From NCBI RefSeq assembly GCF_031834595.1, contig NZ_CP115541.1:3218501-3282500 (forward strand): 64,000 bases of DNA, given 5' to 3'. This stretch comes from Stenotrophomonas oahuensis. GTDB taxonomy: Bacteria > Pseudomonadota > Gammaproteobacteria > Xanthomonadales > Xanthomonadaceae. The notes under the pieces were generated by a model. That model was not told where the DNA came from, searched no databases, and worked only from the letters and a program-made list of their open reading frames with translations. The position numbers and the translations under genes are program-made. Of this stretch, positions 56,172-63,882 are shown in pieces. Within the stretch, counting starts at the first letter, position 1, and each line of letters begins with the position of its first letter.

Positions 56172-58015
56172 CCCAGCCTTCCGCCCCGGCCTTTGATGGC
56201 AAGGCCTTCGCGGCGCACCTGAGCACCGCGCCCGGCGTGTACCGCATGTACGCCGCCGACGACACCCTGCTGTACGTCGGCAAGGCACGTGCGCTGCGCA
56301 ATCGCGTCGGCAGCTATTTCAACGGCGTGCCCAAGACCGCACGGATCATGTCCATGCTGTCGCAGGTCGCGCGCATGGATGTCACCGTCACCCGTTCGGA
56401 GGCGGAAGCACTGCTGCTGGAAAACCAGCTGATCAAGTCGCTGTCGCCGCGCTACAACGTCTCCCTGCGTGACGACAAGACCTATCCGCAGGTGCTGTTG
56501 ACCCGCGAGGAATGGCCGCGCATTGCGCTGCATCGTGGCCCGCGCGCGGTGCCGGGGCGTTACTTCGGCCCGTACCCGGGCGTCACCGCGGTGCGCGAAA
56601 CGCTGAACCTGATGCACAAGCTGTTCAAGCTGCGCAGCTGCGAGGACAGCGTGTTCCGCAACCGCTCGCGGCCGTGCCTTCAGTACCAGATCGGCCGCTG
56701 CAGCGCGCCGTGCGTGGATCTGGTCGCAGCCGACGACTATGCCGAATCGGTACGCCGCGCCGCGCTGTTCCTGGAAGGAAAAAGTGACCAGCTGACGCGC
56801 GAGCTCGGCACCCAGATGCAGGCCGCCAGCGAAGCGCTGGAATTCGAGCAGGCCGCGCGCCTGCGCGACCTGATCACCTCGCTGCGCAGCATGCACACCC
56901 GCCAGTACGTGGACGGCCGCGCCGCCGACCTCGATGTGCTGGCCTGCGCCACCCAGGGAGCCAGCGCCTGCGTGATGCTGCTGTCGTTCCGTGACGGCCG
57001 CAACCTGGGCACGCGGCCGTTCTTCCCGCGCACCAACGGCGAGGAAAGCGCCGAAGAGGTGCTGGGCGCGTTTGTCTCGCAGTACTACGGTGAACACGCG
57101 CCGCCGCGCGAGATTCTGCTTGACCGCGAGATTCCCGATGCCAGCCTGATCGAAACCGCGCTGGCTGCGTCGGCCGAGTACAAGGTGCAGCTGAAGTGGA
57201 ACGTGCGCGGCGAGCGCGCCGGCTACGTGGAGCTGGCCAGCCGCAACGCACAGATCACCCTGGTCAGCGAGCTCACCAGCCGCAGCGCGCAGCATGCGCG
57301 CAGCGAGGACCTGCGGCAGATGCTGGACCTGGCCGAGCCGGTCAAGCGGGTGGAGTGCTTCGATATCAGCCACACCATGGGCGAAGCCACCGTCGCGTCG
57401 TGCGTGGTGTTCGATGCCAGCGGCCCGGTGCGCAGCCAGTACCGCCGCTTCAACATCAGCGGCATCGAGCCGGGCGATGACTACGCCGCCATGCGCCAGG
57501 CCATCGACCGCCGCTTCCGTCGCGCGGTGGAAGAGCAGGGCGTGCTGCCGGACCTGCTGCTGATCGACGGCGGGGCAGGGCAGCTGGCCCAGGCCGAGGC
57601 GGCGCTGGCCGATCTGGGCGTGGAAGGGGTGATGCTGGTCGGCGTGGCCAAGGGCGCTGAGCGTCGCGCCGGGCACGAGGCGCTGGTGCTGCCGGACGGC
57701 CGCGAGTTACGCCCGGGGGCCGCATCGCCGGCGCTGCAGTTCATCCAGCAGGTGCGTGACGAGGCCCACCGCTTCGCCATCACCGGCCATCGCGGTCGCC
57801 GCCAGAAGGCGCGCATGACCAGCAAACTCGAGGATATTCCCGGCATCGGACCACGCCGGCGCGCCAGTCTGCTCAAGCATTTTGGCGGGCTGGTCGGGCT
57901 CAAGGCCGCAGGGGAAGCGGAAATCGCCAAGGTGGAGGGCATCAATGACGCCCTGGCCGCCCGCATCTACGCTAACCTTCATGGACTGCCCACGCCCCCC
58001 GCACTGGGCGAGTAG
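56168..58015 (+). CDS. uvrC: UvrABC excinuclease subunit UvrC
   Basis: A 615-aa nuclease making both incisions in nucleotide excision repair. The N-terminal GIY-YIG domain (GVYRMYAADDTLLYVGKARALRNRVGSYF), a UVR segment, the RNase H-like endonuclease domain (RVECFDISHTMGEATVASCVVFD, LLLIDGGAGQL) and tandem HhH motifs (DIPGIGPRRRASLLKHFGG) are complete. The ATG overlaps the stop of the NHL gene. It is followed by pgsA after 9 bp, the common uvrC-pgsA order. Confidence 0.97.
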   Translation: MTQPSAPAFDGKAFAAHLSTAPGVYRMYAADDTLLYVGKARALRNRVGSYFNGVPKTARIMSMLSQVARMDVTVTRSEAEALLLENQLIKSLSPRYNVSLRDDKTYPQVLLTREEWPRIALHRGPRAVPGRYFGPYPGVTAVRETLNLMHKLFKLRSCEDSVFRNRSRPCLQYQIGRCSAPCVDLVAADDYAESVRRAALFLEGKSDQLTRELGTQMQAASEALEFEQAARLRDLITSLRSMHTRQYVDGRAADLDVLACATQGASACVMLLSFRDGRNLGTRPFFPRTNGEESAEEVLGAFVSQYYGEHAPPREILLDREIPDASLIETALAASAEYKVQLKWNVRGERAGYVELASRNAQITLVSELTSRSAQHARSEDLRQMLDLAEPVKRVECFDISHTMGEATVASCVVFDASGPVRSQYRRFNISGIEPGDDYAAMRQAIDRRFRRAVEEQGVLPDLLLIDGGAGQLAQAEAALADLGVEGVMLVGVAKGAERRAGHEALVLPDGRELRPGAASPALQFIQQVRDEAHRFAITGHRGRRQKARMTSKLEDIPGIGPRRRASLLKHFGGLVGLKAAGEAEIAKVEGINDALAARIYANLHGLPTPPALGE

Positions 58016-58024
58016 AGAGAACTG

Positions 58025-58648
58025 ATGACGTTGACCCTCCCCACCTGGCTGACGCTGCTGCGGATCGTGATGATCCCGGTGCTGGTGCTGGTGTTCTATC
58101 TTCCCTATACGTGGACCAATTTCGCGTCCGCGGCGATCTTCGGCCTGGCCGCGCTGACCGACTGGCTGGATGGCTGGATCGCCCGCCGCTACAACCTGGC
58201 ATCGGCCTTCGGTGCGTTCCTGGACCCGGTTGCCGACAAACTGATGGTGGCCGTGGCGCTGTTCCTGATCGTGCAGGGCCATCCCACCCCGTGGATGGCA
58301 TTCTGGGCGGCGGTGATCGTCGGCCGCGAAATCGCCGTGTCGGCGTTGCGCGAATGGATGGCCGAACTCGGCCAGCGCGCGAAAGTGCGCGTGGCGCTGA
58401 TCGGCAAGATCAAGACCACCGCACAGATGGTCGCGTTGCTGTGCCTGCTGTATTCGGTGGCCCCGAATACCCCGGTGAGTGACATCTGGATGGGCGAACC
58501 GGTGTTCCATGTGGGTGACTGGACGCTGGCCATCGCGGCCGTGCTCACGCTGTGGTCCGGCCTGCAGTATCTGCATGCGGCGTGGCCGAGCCTGCGTGAG
58601 GACGAACGTGCCGCGCGTGCGAACGCAAAAGCAAAAAAGAAGGCGTAA
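58025..58648 (+). CDS. pgsA: CDP-diacylglycerol-glycerol-3-phosphate 3-phosphatidyltransferase
   Basis: A 207-aa integral membrane enzyme of phosphatidylglycerol synthesis. The CDP-alcohol transferase motif is intact (DWLDGWIARR ... GAFLDPVADKLM with the four Asp). Five to six hydrophobic segments are present. A Lys-rich tail (AKAKKKA) ends the protein. It is followed by tRNA-Gly after 46 bp, an order common in gammaproteobacteria. Confidence 0.96.
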   Translation: MTLTLPTWLTLLRIVMIPVLVLVFYLPYTWTNFASAAIFGLAALTDWLDGWIARRYNLASAFGAFLDPVADKLMVAVALFLIVQGHPTPWMAFWAAVIVGREIAVSALREWMAELGQRAKVRVALIGKIKTTAQMVALLCLLYSVAPNTPVSDIWMGEPVFHVGDWTLAIAAVLTLWSGLQYLHAAWPSLREDERAARANAKAKKKA

Positions 58649-58654
58649 GGGCTG

Positions 58655-58682
58655 TTGACAGCCCCACATTTGGCTGTAGAAT
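58655..58682 (+). promoter_or_regulatory. Promoter of the first tRNA-Gly
   Basis: TTGACA (58655-58660), 16-bp spacer, TAGAAT (58677-58682), 12 bp before the tRNA. Confidence 0.75.
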
Positions 58683-58694
58683 TTCGCCTCCCAA

Positions 58695-58770
<76 letters not shown>

Positions 58771-58777
58771 GATACAG

Positions 58778-58805
58778 AAAAAAGCGACCTTCGGGTCGCT
58801 TTTTT
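58778..58805 (+). terminator. Terminator after tRNA-Gly copy 1
   Basis: Stem AAAAAAGCGACC/GGTCGCTTTTTT with loop TTCG. It also faces the 3' end of the convergent hipA gene. Confidence 0.92.
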
Positions 58806-58826
58806 CGTGTGATGGGTGAACCCCTG

Positions 58827-60080
58827 CTATGCGCGGAACTCCGCATGAGCTGAAAAGGCGCTCGCCGTCAGTTCAATATCGGCACCGCTGATATGTGTTC
58901 TTCGTGCCGTCTCCCGCCAGCCATCGACCGCAGCCAGAACCTCTTCCAGGATTGTCTGGGCTTTGCTGTCGGCGAGGCCATAGAACACGGCGGTGCTTAG
59001 AACCGTATCCAAGCTTGGCCGGTTGTCCACATCGTCAATGTTCAAGACGTGTTCGCCCTTATCGATGTTCGGGTTGACGTCAAAGGCGGGTGCCAGCCGC
59101 CATCCGGTCTTTCCGAGCACGAAACCGTGGTTACGCAGATGGTCATCCCGGTTGCCGACGGCGACGTTGAAGGCAACACGGCGGAACAGCTGGGTCAGGT
59201 CTGCTTCCGCATGAGCGGCATCGCCTTGGGCGCGCAGGAACTGGGCCAGTTCGAGGTAGCTCGTGCCTTCGCTCTGCTCCTTGCGCAGCAGCGTCATGGC
59301 TGAGGCATAGAAGCGTCGCTGACCTTCAACGCGGTCGAAGCGTTGAACGCAGAAGGTGTGGAAATCGTTGTTCAGCCGGAGCAGTTTGGCTGGAGGAACA
59401 TCGATACCGGCCGTCCGGGCAAGCGTATGCACGACGTATTCCCAAGCCCCTATGTCCCGGTCGTCATCCTTGGCGGGGAACTTGCCAATCCAGAGGGAAC
59501 CATCGGTTTCCGTGAAGTTGGCCTTGGGCCGCGCACCGCCCAGGGAGGCGCCGGGTGCTACCAGAACGGCCAGCCATTTCCGCAGGGCGTCCAGATCATC
59601 GGTCCGGCGGCTGCTGAGTTGGTAAGCCACCGCTTCGAGCTCCCGCAAGGTCGTCACCGGCGGCGCGGCCATTTTTTCGTTGCCGAGGAAGGTCTCTGTA
59701 CCGGTCAGGCGAAAGCGCAGGGCACCTTGGCGGGTGAAGTCCTGCACGCCGATCAGGAAGTTCCAGGCATACAGCGTGCGCGGTACCCGCTTCTCGTCCT
59801 TGGCCTGTAGTGCCTCGCGACGCTTCATCAGGGTCTGGCCCCAGCGATCGGGCGAGGAGTCCAGGAATACGCCGAAGTTGCCCAATTCCGGCTTCGGGAA
59901 AGAAGGATGTTCGTCGAGCGACAGGTCCGGATCGAGCGCAAATGCCCGAGGATCACCGAGCCATTCGCGGTCGTAGTGGAAGCGGATCTGGCCACGGTCA
60001 TGTGCCAAGGTGCCAACCCGGCAGGCGGGGCCGAGATCGCTGTCGAGCCACACTTCCAACGCATTGTTCGGCAGATTCAT
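58827..60080 (-). CDS. hipA: HipA-family kinase toxin
   Basis: A 417-aa HipA-like Ser/Thr kinase of a type II toxin-antitoxin system. An N-terminal HipA_N part (VWLDSDLGPACRVGTL, SLDEHPSFPKPELGNFGVFLDSSPDRWG) is followed by the HipA_C kinase domain with the nucleotide loop GASLGGARPKANF, the catalytic loop NVAVGNRDDHLRNHGFV and the metal-binding DVNPN. The usual HipA toxin phosphorylates an aminoacyl-tRNA synthetase; the target here is unknown. Its GC is visibly lower than that of its neighbours. It overlaps the antitoxin gene by 4 bp. Confidence 0.92.
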   Translation of the reverse strand: MNLPNNALEVWLDSDLGPACRVGTLAHDRGQIRFHYDREWLGDPRAFALDPDLSLDEHPSFPKPELGNFGVFLDSSPDRWGQTLMKRREALQAKDEKRVPRTLYAWNFLIGVQDFTRQGALRFRLTGTETFLGNEKMAAPPVTTLRELEAVAYQLSSRRTDDLDALRKWLAVLVAPGASLGGARPKANFTETDGSLWIGKFPAKDDDRDIGAWEYVVHTLARTAGIDVPPAKLLRLNNDFHTFCVQRFDRVEGQRRFYASAMTLLRKEQSEGTSYLELAQFLRAQGDAAHAEADLTQLFRRVAFNVAVGNRDDHLRNHGFVLGKTGWRLAPAFDVNPNIDKGEHVLNIDDVDNRPSLDTVLSTAVFYGLADSKAQTILEEVLAAVDGWRETARRTHISGADIELTASAFSAHAEFRA

Positions 60081-60454
60081 TGCGTGCCCTTCGTATCGTC
60101 AGGCGATGAGGGCGCTGGCGCTGCAACCCGCTTGCTCGCGGCGCGGGGGCGGCGCGTTGGTGCCAAGGCCAGGTCCTGCAGCTTGCGACCCACCTTGTCG
60201 TCGGCCGCCAGGGTTTGGAGATCGTTTTCCAGTCCGAGTACGGCCAGTACCCGGACGTAGGAACCGAGCGTGGCCCCCGGATCACCGGCTTCCACCTTGT
60301 ACAGCGTGGTCCGCGAAATGCCGGCGCGTTGTGCGACGACGGCATTGCTCAGCTTGCGTCGCAGGCGGGCAAGGCGTAGCCGCTCTCCCAACGCTGAGAG
60401 CAGGCGCTGTTCCTGGGGAAATATCACGGGCGGCTTACTAGGCATGTTCTCCAT
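60077..60454 (-). CDS. hipB: XRE-family antitoxin (HipB-like)
   Basis: A 125-aa DNA-binding protein. The helix-turn-helix covers residues about 20-75 (LGERLRLARLRRKLSNAVVAQRAGISRTTLYKVEAG), and a basic, probably disordered tail binds the toxin. The start is ATG 60454 (MENMPSKPP) or ATG 60445. It precedes hipA, as usual, and probably represses its own promoter at the repeats just upstream. Confidence 0.9.
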   Translation of the reverse strand: MENMPSKPPVIFPQEQRLLSALGERLRLARLRRKLSNAVVAQRAGISRTTLYKVEAGDPGATLGSYVRVLAVLGLENDLQTLAADDKVGRKLQDLALAPTRRPRAASKRVAAPAPSSPDDTKGTQ

Positions 60455-60458
60455 ACTA

Positions 60459-60494
60459 GGCGATATCAGTTCTATTTGTCCATAATGGCGATAT
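60459..60494 (-). promoter_or_regulatory. Candidate operator of hipBA
   Basis: Two direct copies of GGCGATAT (60459-60466 and 60487-60494; ATATCGCC in the direction of hipB), 28 bp apart, in an AT-rich stretch just upstream of hipB. Spacing of nearly three helical turns fits cooperative repressor binding. It is inferred, not measured. Confidence 0.5.
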
Positions 60495-60606
60495 TTCGTG
60501 CGCGACGGGGGGCAAGGATCACTTCATGTTCGCTTCACCGTCGCCACATCGGCGGCCCGCGTGTGTCGGCCACGCTGCAGATCCCTTCTGCAGTGGCAAC
60601 ACGCTC

Positions 60607-61716
60607 ATGACTTCTTCTTCTGCCTACGACTGGGACCTGGTGGTCGCCGGTGCCAGCTTCGCCGGTGCGGCATGTGCGCTGGCCGCCGCACAATATGGCC
60701 TGCGGGTGTGCGTGCTGGAGCGCAAGGCCGACCCCGGTGCACGTCTGCATACCACCGGAATACTGGTCAAGGAAGCGCTGGAGCAGACCTGGCTGCAGCA
60801 CGCGCCGGATGCGCTGCTGCAGCGTGTCGAGCAGGTACGCATGTATGCCCCGAACCTGCGCAATGTGCTGCTGGCGGCACCCGGGTACTACTTCATGACC
60901 ACCGACACGCCGAACCTGATGCGCTGGCTGGGCGATGAGCTGCGCCGGCACGGCGTCGACCTGCGCCTGCAGCAGCCGTTCACCGAGGCCCACCGCCACG
61001 GCGAGGGCTGGCACGTAGCCGGGGCGGGGCGCACCCGCTATCTGGTCGGCGCGGACGGGGCCGGCTCACGTGTGGCCCAGCGCACCGGGCTGGGCCAGGT
61101 GCAGGACTTCCTGTTCGGGGTGGAGCAGGAGTTCGCCGGCGCGTGGCTGCCGCAGGGTGGGGCGCTGCACTGCTTCGCCAGCCGCCGGTTCGCGCCGGGC
61201 TACATCGGCTGGGCGGCGCAGAACCCGACCGGCGTTCAGGTTGGGCTGGCCCTGCGCCATGATCCGGCCCAGGTCCGCCGGCCGGACATCGAAGGCTTCG
61301 TGCGCCACGTGCGCAGCGTGATCGGGCTGCCGGAGGGGCAGGGGTCGGACGCCACCCGGGCCGGGCTGATTCCGTGTGGCCCGTTGCAGGGGCCGCTGGC
61401 CGCCCCGGGCGTGATCCTGACCGGCGACGCGGCCGGGGTGGTCTCGCCGCTGTCGGCGGGTGGCATTCACGCCGGCTGGCGGCACGGCTGGACGGTGGGC
61501 GACGCCGTGGGCCTGCACCTGCGGGGCCGCGGGCCGACCCCGGAGGCGGTGGCGGCCCGCGCGGTGCCTACGTTCCGGCGCAAGCGCGCGCTGCGCTGGG
61601 CCATGGACCACCTGCAGCAGGACTGGCCGCTGGACCTGATGCTGGGGGCGGGCATGGTGCGACGTGCGGCCGAGCAGATCTACTTTCACCGGCGCGGGCT
61701 GCGCATGGACCGCTGA
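60607..61716 (+). CDS. FAD-dependent oxidoreductase (geranylgeranyl reductase-like)
   Basis: A 369-aa flavoprotein. The start is the ATG at 60607 (MTSSSAYDWDLVV); the longer frame from 60526 is not supported. The FAD dinucleotide motif is VVAGASFAGAACALAAAQYGLRVCVLERK, followed by a family-typical LVGADGAGSRVAQRTGLG and GVILTGDAAGVVSPLSAGGIHAGW. This pattern fits the geranylgeranyl/lipid reductase and monooxygenase-like group of FAD proteins. The substrate is unknown. The gene is monocistronic between hipBA and tRNA-Gly copy 2. Confidence 0.85.
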   Translation: MTSSSAYDWDLVVAGASFAGAACALAAAQYGLRVCVLERKADPGARLHTTGILVKEALEQTWLQHAPDALLQRVEQVRMYAPNLRNVLLAAPGYYFMTTDTPNLMRWLGDELRRHGVDLRLQQPFTEAHRHGEGWHVAGAGRTRYLVGADGAGSRVAQRTGLGQVQDFLFGVEQEFAGAWLPQGGALHCFASRRFAPGYIGWAAQNPTGVQVGLALRHDPAQVRRPDIEGFVRHVRSVIGLPEGQGSDATRAGLIPCGPLQGPLAAPGVILTGDAAGVVSPLSAGGIHAGWRHGWTVGDAVGLHLRGRGPTPEAVAARAVPTFRRKRALRWAMDHLQQDWPLDLMLGAGMVRRAAEQIYFHRRGLRMDR

Positions 61717-61734
61717 ATACTGTCATCAAAGATG

Positions 61735-61763
61735 TTGACGACGTGAAGGAATCCCGACACAAT
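61735..61763 (+). promoter_or_regulatory. Promoter of the second tRNA-Gly
   Basis: TTGACG (61735-61740), 17-bp spacer, CACAAT (61758-61763), 38 bp before the tRNA. Confidence 0.55.
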
Positions 61764-61801
61764 AGCGCTCCTTCGACGACACGTCGTTGGGCAGCAAGTC
61801 T

Positions 61802-61877
<76 letters not shown>

Positions 61878-61883
61878 GATTTC

Positions 61884-61911
61884 GACAAGGCCCCTGTGGG
61901 GCCTTGTTTTT
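61884..61911 (+). terminator. Terminator after tRNA-Gly copy 2
   Basis: Stem ACAAGGCCCC/GGGGCCTTGT with loop TGT and five T. Confidence 0.92.
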
Positions 61912-62023
61912 CTCCGCGGTGGCACGCGGGCATCGGCACCCCGGCAAGGGCGTTGGATGTGAAATAAAGTGTAAAAAGGCTGGTGTGTTTACGGTGGTTT
62001 CGGTAACATACGCGCCTGATTTT

Positions 62024-62099
<76 letters not shown>

Positions 62100-62106
62100 G
62101 AATCTG

Positions 62107-62135
62107 ACAGCACCCCGGTCACGGGGTGTTGTTTT
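62107..62135 (+). terminator. Hairpin with T-run after tRNA-Gly copy 3
   Basis: Stem ACAGCACCCC/GGGGTGTTGT (one G-T pair) with loop GGTCAC and TTTT. It lies 11 bp before tRNA-Cys, so tRNA-Cys either has readthrough expression or a promoter inside this region. Confidence 0.8.
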
Positions 62136-62146
62136 ATAGAGTCACC

Positions 62147-62220
62147 GGCCTGGTGGCAGAGTGGTCATGCATCGGATTGCAAATCCGCGTACGCCGGTTC
62201 GATTCCGACCCAGGCCTCCA
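62147..62220 (+). tRNA. tRNA-Cys (GCA)
   Basis: A 74-nt cloverleaf with acceptor GGCCTGG/CCAGGCC, anticodon loop TTGCAAA (anticodon GCA), and encoded CCA after TC... GGCCT. Confidence 0.96.
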
Positions 62221-62224
62221 TATA

Positions 62225-62253
62225 AAACCCCCTGATCCGTCAGGGGGTTTTTT
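62225..62253 (+). terminator. Terminator after tRNA-Cys
   Basis: Stem AAACCCCCTGA/TCAGGGGGTTT with loop TCCG and six T. Confidence 0.93.
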
Positions 62254-62330
62254 ATTGCCTGCTGGAAAATACATGTCGGCGGAACCCGTGATCTCAACTC
62301 TTTTTCGGGTGGCATCACGGTGGAGGGGCT

Positions 62331-62352
62331 GTAGAGCCGGGCTTGCCCGGCT
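62331..62352 (+). repeat. SMAG/REP unit
   Basis: GTAG followed by stem AGCCGGGC/GCCCGGCT with loop TT, the same sequence as the unit at 20732. It forms an inverted pair with the unit at 62484-62505, about 130 bp away. Confidence 0.87.
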
Positions 62353-62483
62353 GCTTTCAGCCGATGATCTGCGGCCTCGCGCGCACCCGGTAGCGTCGGT
62401 CGACAGACGACGGCCCTGAAACACCCAACGCCCGGTAACGCATGACCCCAAATCGAAACCGCCGTTGATCTGGCGCGAACAGC

Positions 62484-62505
62484 AGCCGGGCAAGCCCGGC
62501 TCTAC
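62484..62505 (-). repeat. SMAG/REP unit overlapping a stop codon
   Basis: Stem AGCCGGGC/GCCCGGCT with loop AA followed by CTAC (GTAG on the reverse strand). The TAG is the stop codon of the minus-strand gene ending at 62502. Confidence 0.87.
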
Positions 62506-62891
62506 GAAATCTTCCACACCAGATCCAGCCCGGCCTCATCCCGCACCGCGTAAACACGCTCGTACTGGAACGACAACACAAACCGATACCGGTGCTGCTT
62601 CGCAAACACCTCAATCAGCCGATAGATCTCATGCAGGCTCCGCAACATATGCGCCGCCCGGAAGTGAAACGTCACCGTCAACCCCACACTCCACTCCACC
62701 TGCATGCCCCTTGCCCCTAAAGCAAGCGGAACAGCGTGTTGCTTGAACCCAAACGCACACCTGCACCCCGGCAGCAGCCCAGCCCAGATGTTCTGATCAA
62801 CATCGCTCGGCAGACCCAGCGAGCGAAGCGTGAACGCAACATCATCCAGCGTCACCCCGGACTCAATCTCCAGCACCATCACCAGGCTCAT
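62502..62891 (-). CDS. Protein of unknown function (129 aa)
   Basis: The ATG at 62891 has a strong AGGAGG eight bases upstream, so it is preferred over the longer frame from 62987. The protein is cytoplasmic, without membrane segment or signal. It has a mixed alpha/beta pattern (SLVMVLEIESGVTLDDVAFTLRSLGLP, MQVEWSVGLTVTFHFRAAH, YRFVLSFQYERVYAVRDEAG) and one Cys pair (PGCRCAF). I recognise no family. It lies 106 bp downstream of the HigA-like gene on the same strand and may be cotranscribed with it. Its stop lies inside a REP unit. Confidence 0.75.
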   Translation of the reverse strand: MSLVMVLEIESGVTLDDVAFTLRSLGLPSDVDQNIWAGLLPGCRCAFGFKQHAVPLALGARGMQVEWSVGLTVTFHFRAAHMLRSLHEIYRLIEVFAKQHRYRFVLSFQYERVYAVRDEAGLDLVWKIS

Positions 62892-62997
62892 ACCCGAACC
62901 TCCTGCACTCTGCGCAACAGCCCGCCGTGCCGGCCGGGCTGTGCACGAACTGACTACCCGGGCCGTACCGTAAACGTGGCGACCCATCCTGACCGTC

Positions 62998-63390
62998 CTA
63001 CCAGCGCACGCGCGGGCGGATCAAGTCGATGTCCTCGCCCCAGGCGCAATACGCCATCTCCATGTCGTGCTTCGCCTGCAGATCCTGCCAGTACGCCGGC
63101 GGGTCGCCGAAGTAACGCCCCAGCCGCAGCGACAGTTCCGCACTGATGCTGCTGCGGCCACCAATCACCGATTCCAACCGCCCACGCTTGACCCGGATGG
63201 AATCCGCCAGCCGACGAATGGAAATGCCGGCCGGGCGCAGATAGTCGTCCATCAGCACGCGCCCTGGATGGATGCTCGCTGAGGGCTGAAACAGCGGCGC
63301 AGGCTGCACCGCTCCGCTTGCATGGCCGCCCTGAGGGCGCTCTGAATTCGCATGGTCAACACAACCTGCACAGGAACACTGCTCGCACAT
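62998..63390 (-). CDS. HigA-like XRE-family regulator with a Cys-rich N-terminus
   Basis: A 130-aa protein. The ATG at 63390 has GGAGG six bases upstream. Residues about 50-125 are a HigA/VapI-type helix-turn-helix (HPGRVLMDDYLRPAGISIRRLADSIRVKRGRLESVIGGRSSISAELSLRLGRYFGDPPAYWQDLQ; shown here only as the motif order, with the key parts HPGRVL, LSLRLGRYFG and YWQDLQ). The first 13 residues, MCEQCSCAGCVDH, hold four Cys and a His, which is unusual for this family and could bind zinc. No HigB-type toxin gene adjoins. The downstream 129-aa gene is the only possible partner. Confidence 0.8.
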   Translation of the reverse strand: MCEQCSCAGCVDHANSERPQGGHASGAVQPAPLFQPSASIHPGRVLMDDYLRPAGISIRRLADSIRVKRGRLESVIGGRSSISAELSLRLGRYFGDPPAYWQDLQAKHDMEMAYCAWGEDIDLIRPRVRW

Positions 63391-63633
63391 GGGAACCTCC
63401 CGAAACTGGGTAACGAATGAGTTCAACGAAGTGGCAATGCAGCGCGCAGCGATGGCGCGGCAGCATGCCGATCAGATCGCCGGGTCAGCGCCCGGCGTTA
63501 TAAGTCTTGGATATGCGCGCGAAGTGGCAACGCCGAAGGGCGGCAGGCGCGCGGAAGACGTAAGCGAAGGCCTCGAGTGGGCAGCTCGAAGCGATGGATG
63601 AAGGCCCAGAACGTGTACATCTCAGACTCCCGG

Positions 63634-63661
63634 GAAAGGCCTTTCCCCCTATGGGAAAGGC
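63634..63661 (+). repeat. GC-poor palindromic stem
   Basis: GGGAAAGG repeated three times in alternating orientation: a perfect 16-bp palindrome (63632-63647) and a hairpin GCCTTTCCC-CCTAT-GGGAAAGGC (63639-63661) that share an arm, so two structures compete. Confidence 0.6.
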
Positions 63662-63788
63662 GTCGGGAGGTTAGAAAACCGCAATCAGCAAACGGAGCAG
63701 GCTTATTTCCCCTGATCGGGGTGTTGTATTCGCCGCCCTCCCGACTTGGGACATCCAAGCATTGCTGATTCGGAGTTTTCTAATCTCC
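63662..63788. ncRNA. Candidate structured RNA element with long imperfect inverted repeat
   Basis: The arm GGAGGTTAGAAAAC...AATCAGCAA (63666-63691) is matched on the other strand by GGAGATTAGAAAAC...AATCAGCAA (63762-63788), about 23 of 26 positions with one 1-base gap, enclosing about 70 nt. GTCGGGAGG (63662-63670) also pairs perfectly with CCTCCCGAC (63737-63745), so two folds exclude each other. Small inner hairpins (CCCC-TGATC-GGGG, CTTGG-GACAT-CCAAG) lie in the loop. No coding capacity is convincing. Transcription, strand and function are unknown. Confidence 0.45.
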
Positions 63789-63882
63789 GAGGCCCACACT
63801 GCCGGACGCGCAAACGGATGTGAAGTGGCTGTTTTCTTGCGTTCCGCGCGATTTCGATAGGCTCCATCTATCGTTGACGCGT

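Noticed and set aside
62998..63390. Complete higBA toxin-antitoxin module
   Set aside because: No HigB-like RelE-fold nuclease is encoded on either side; the 129-aa neighbour has no recognisable similarity to it.
63498..63758. An 86-codon minus-strand frame across the inverted repeat region
   Set aside because: It runs through one arm and the hairpins, has no Shine-Dalgarno or recognised family, and the region behaves as structured non-coding DNA. A repeat-family peptide cannot be excluded.
63666..63788. The inverted repeat read as an integron attC site
   Set aside because: The arms begin with GTTAGAA and end with TTCTAAT, the opposite order to attC core sites, and no integrase gene or cassette array is visible.
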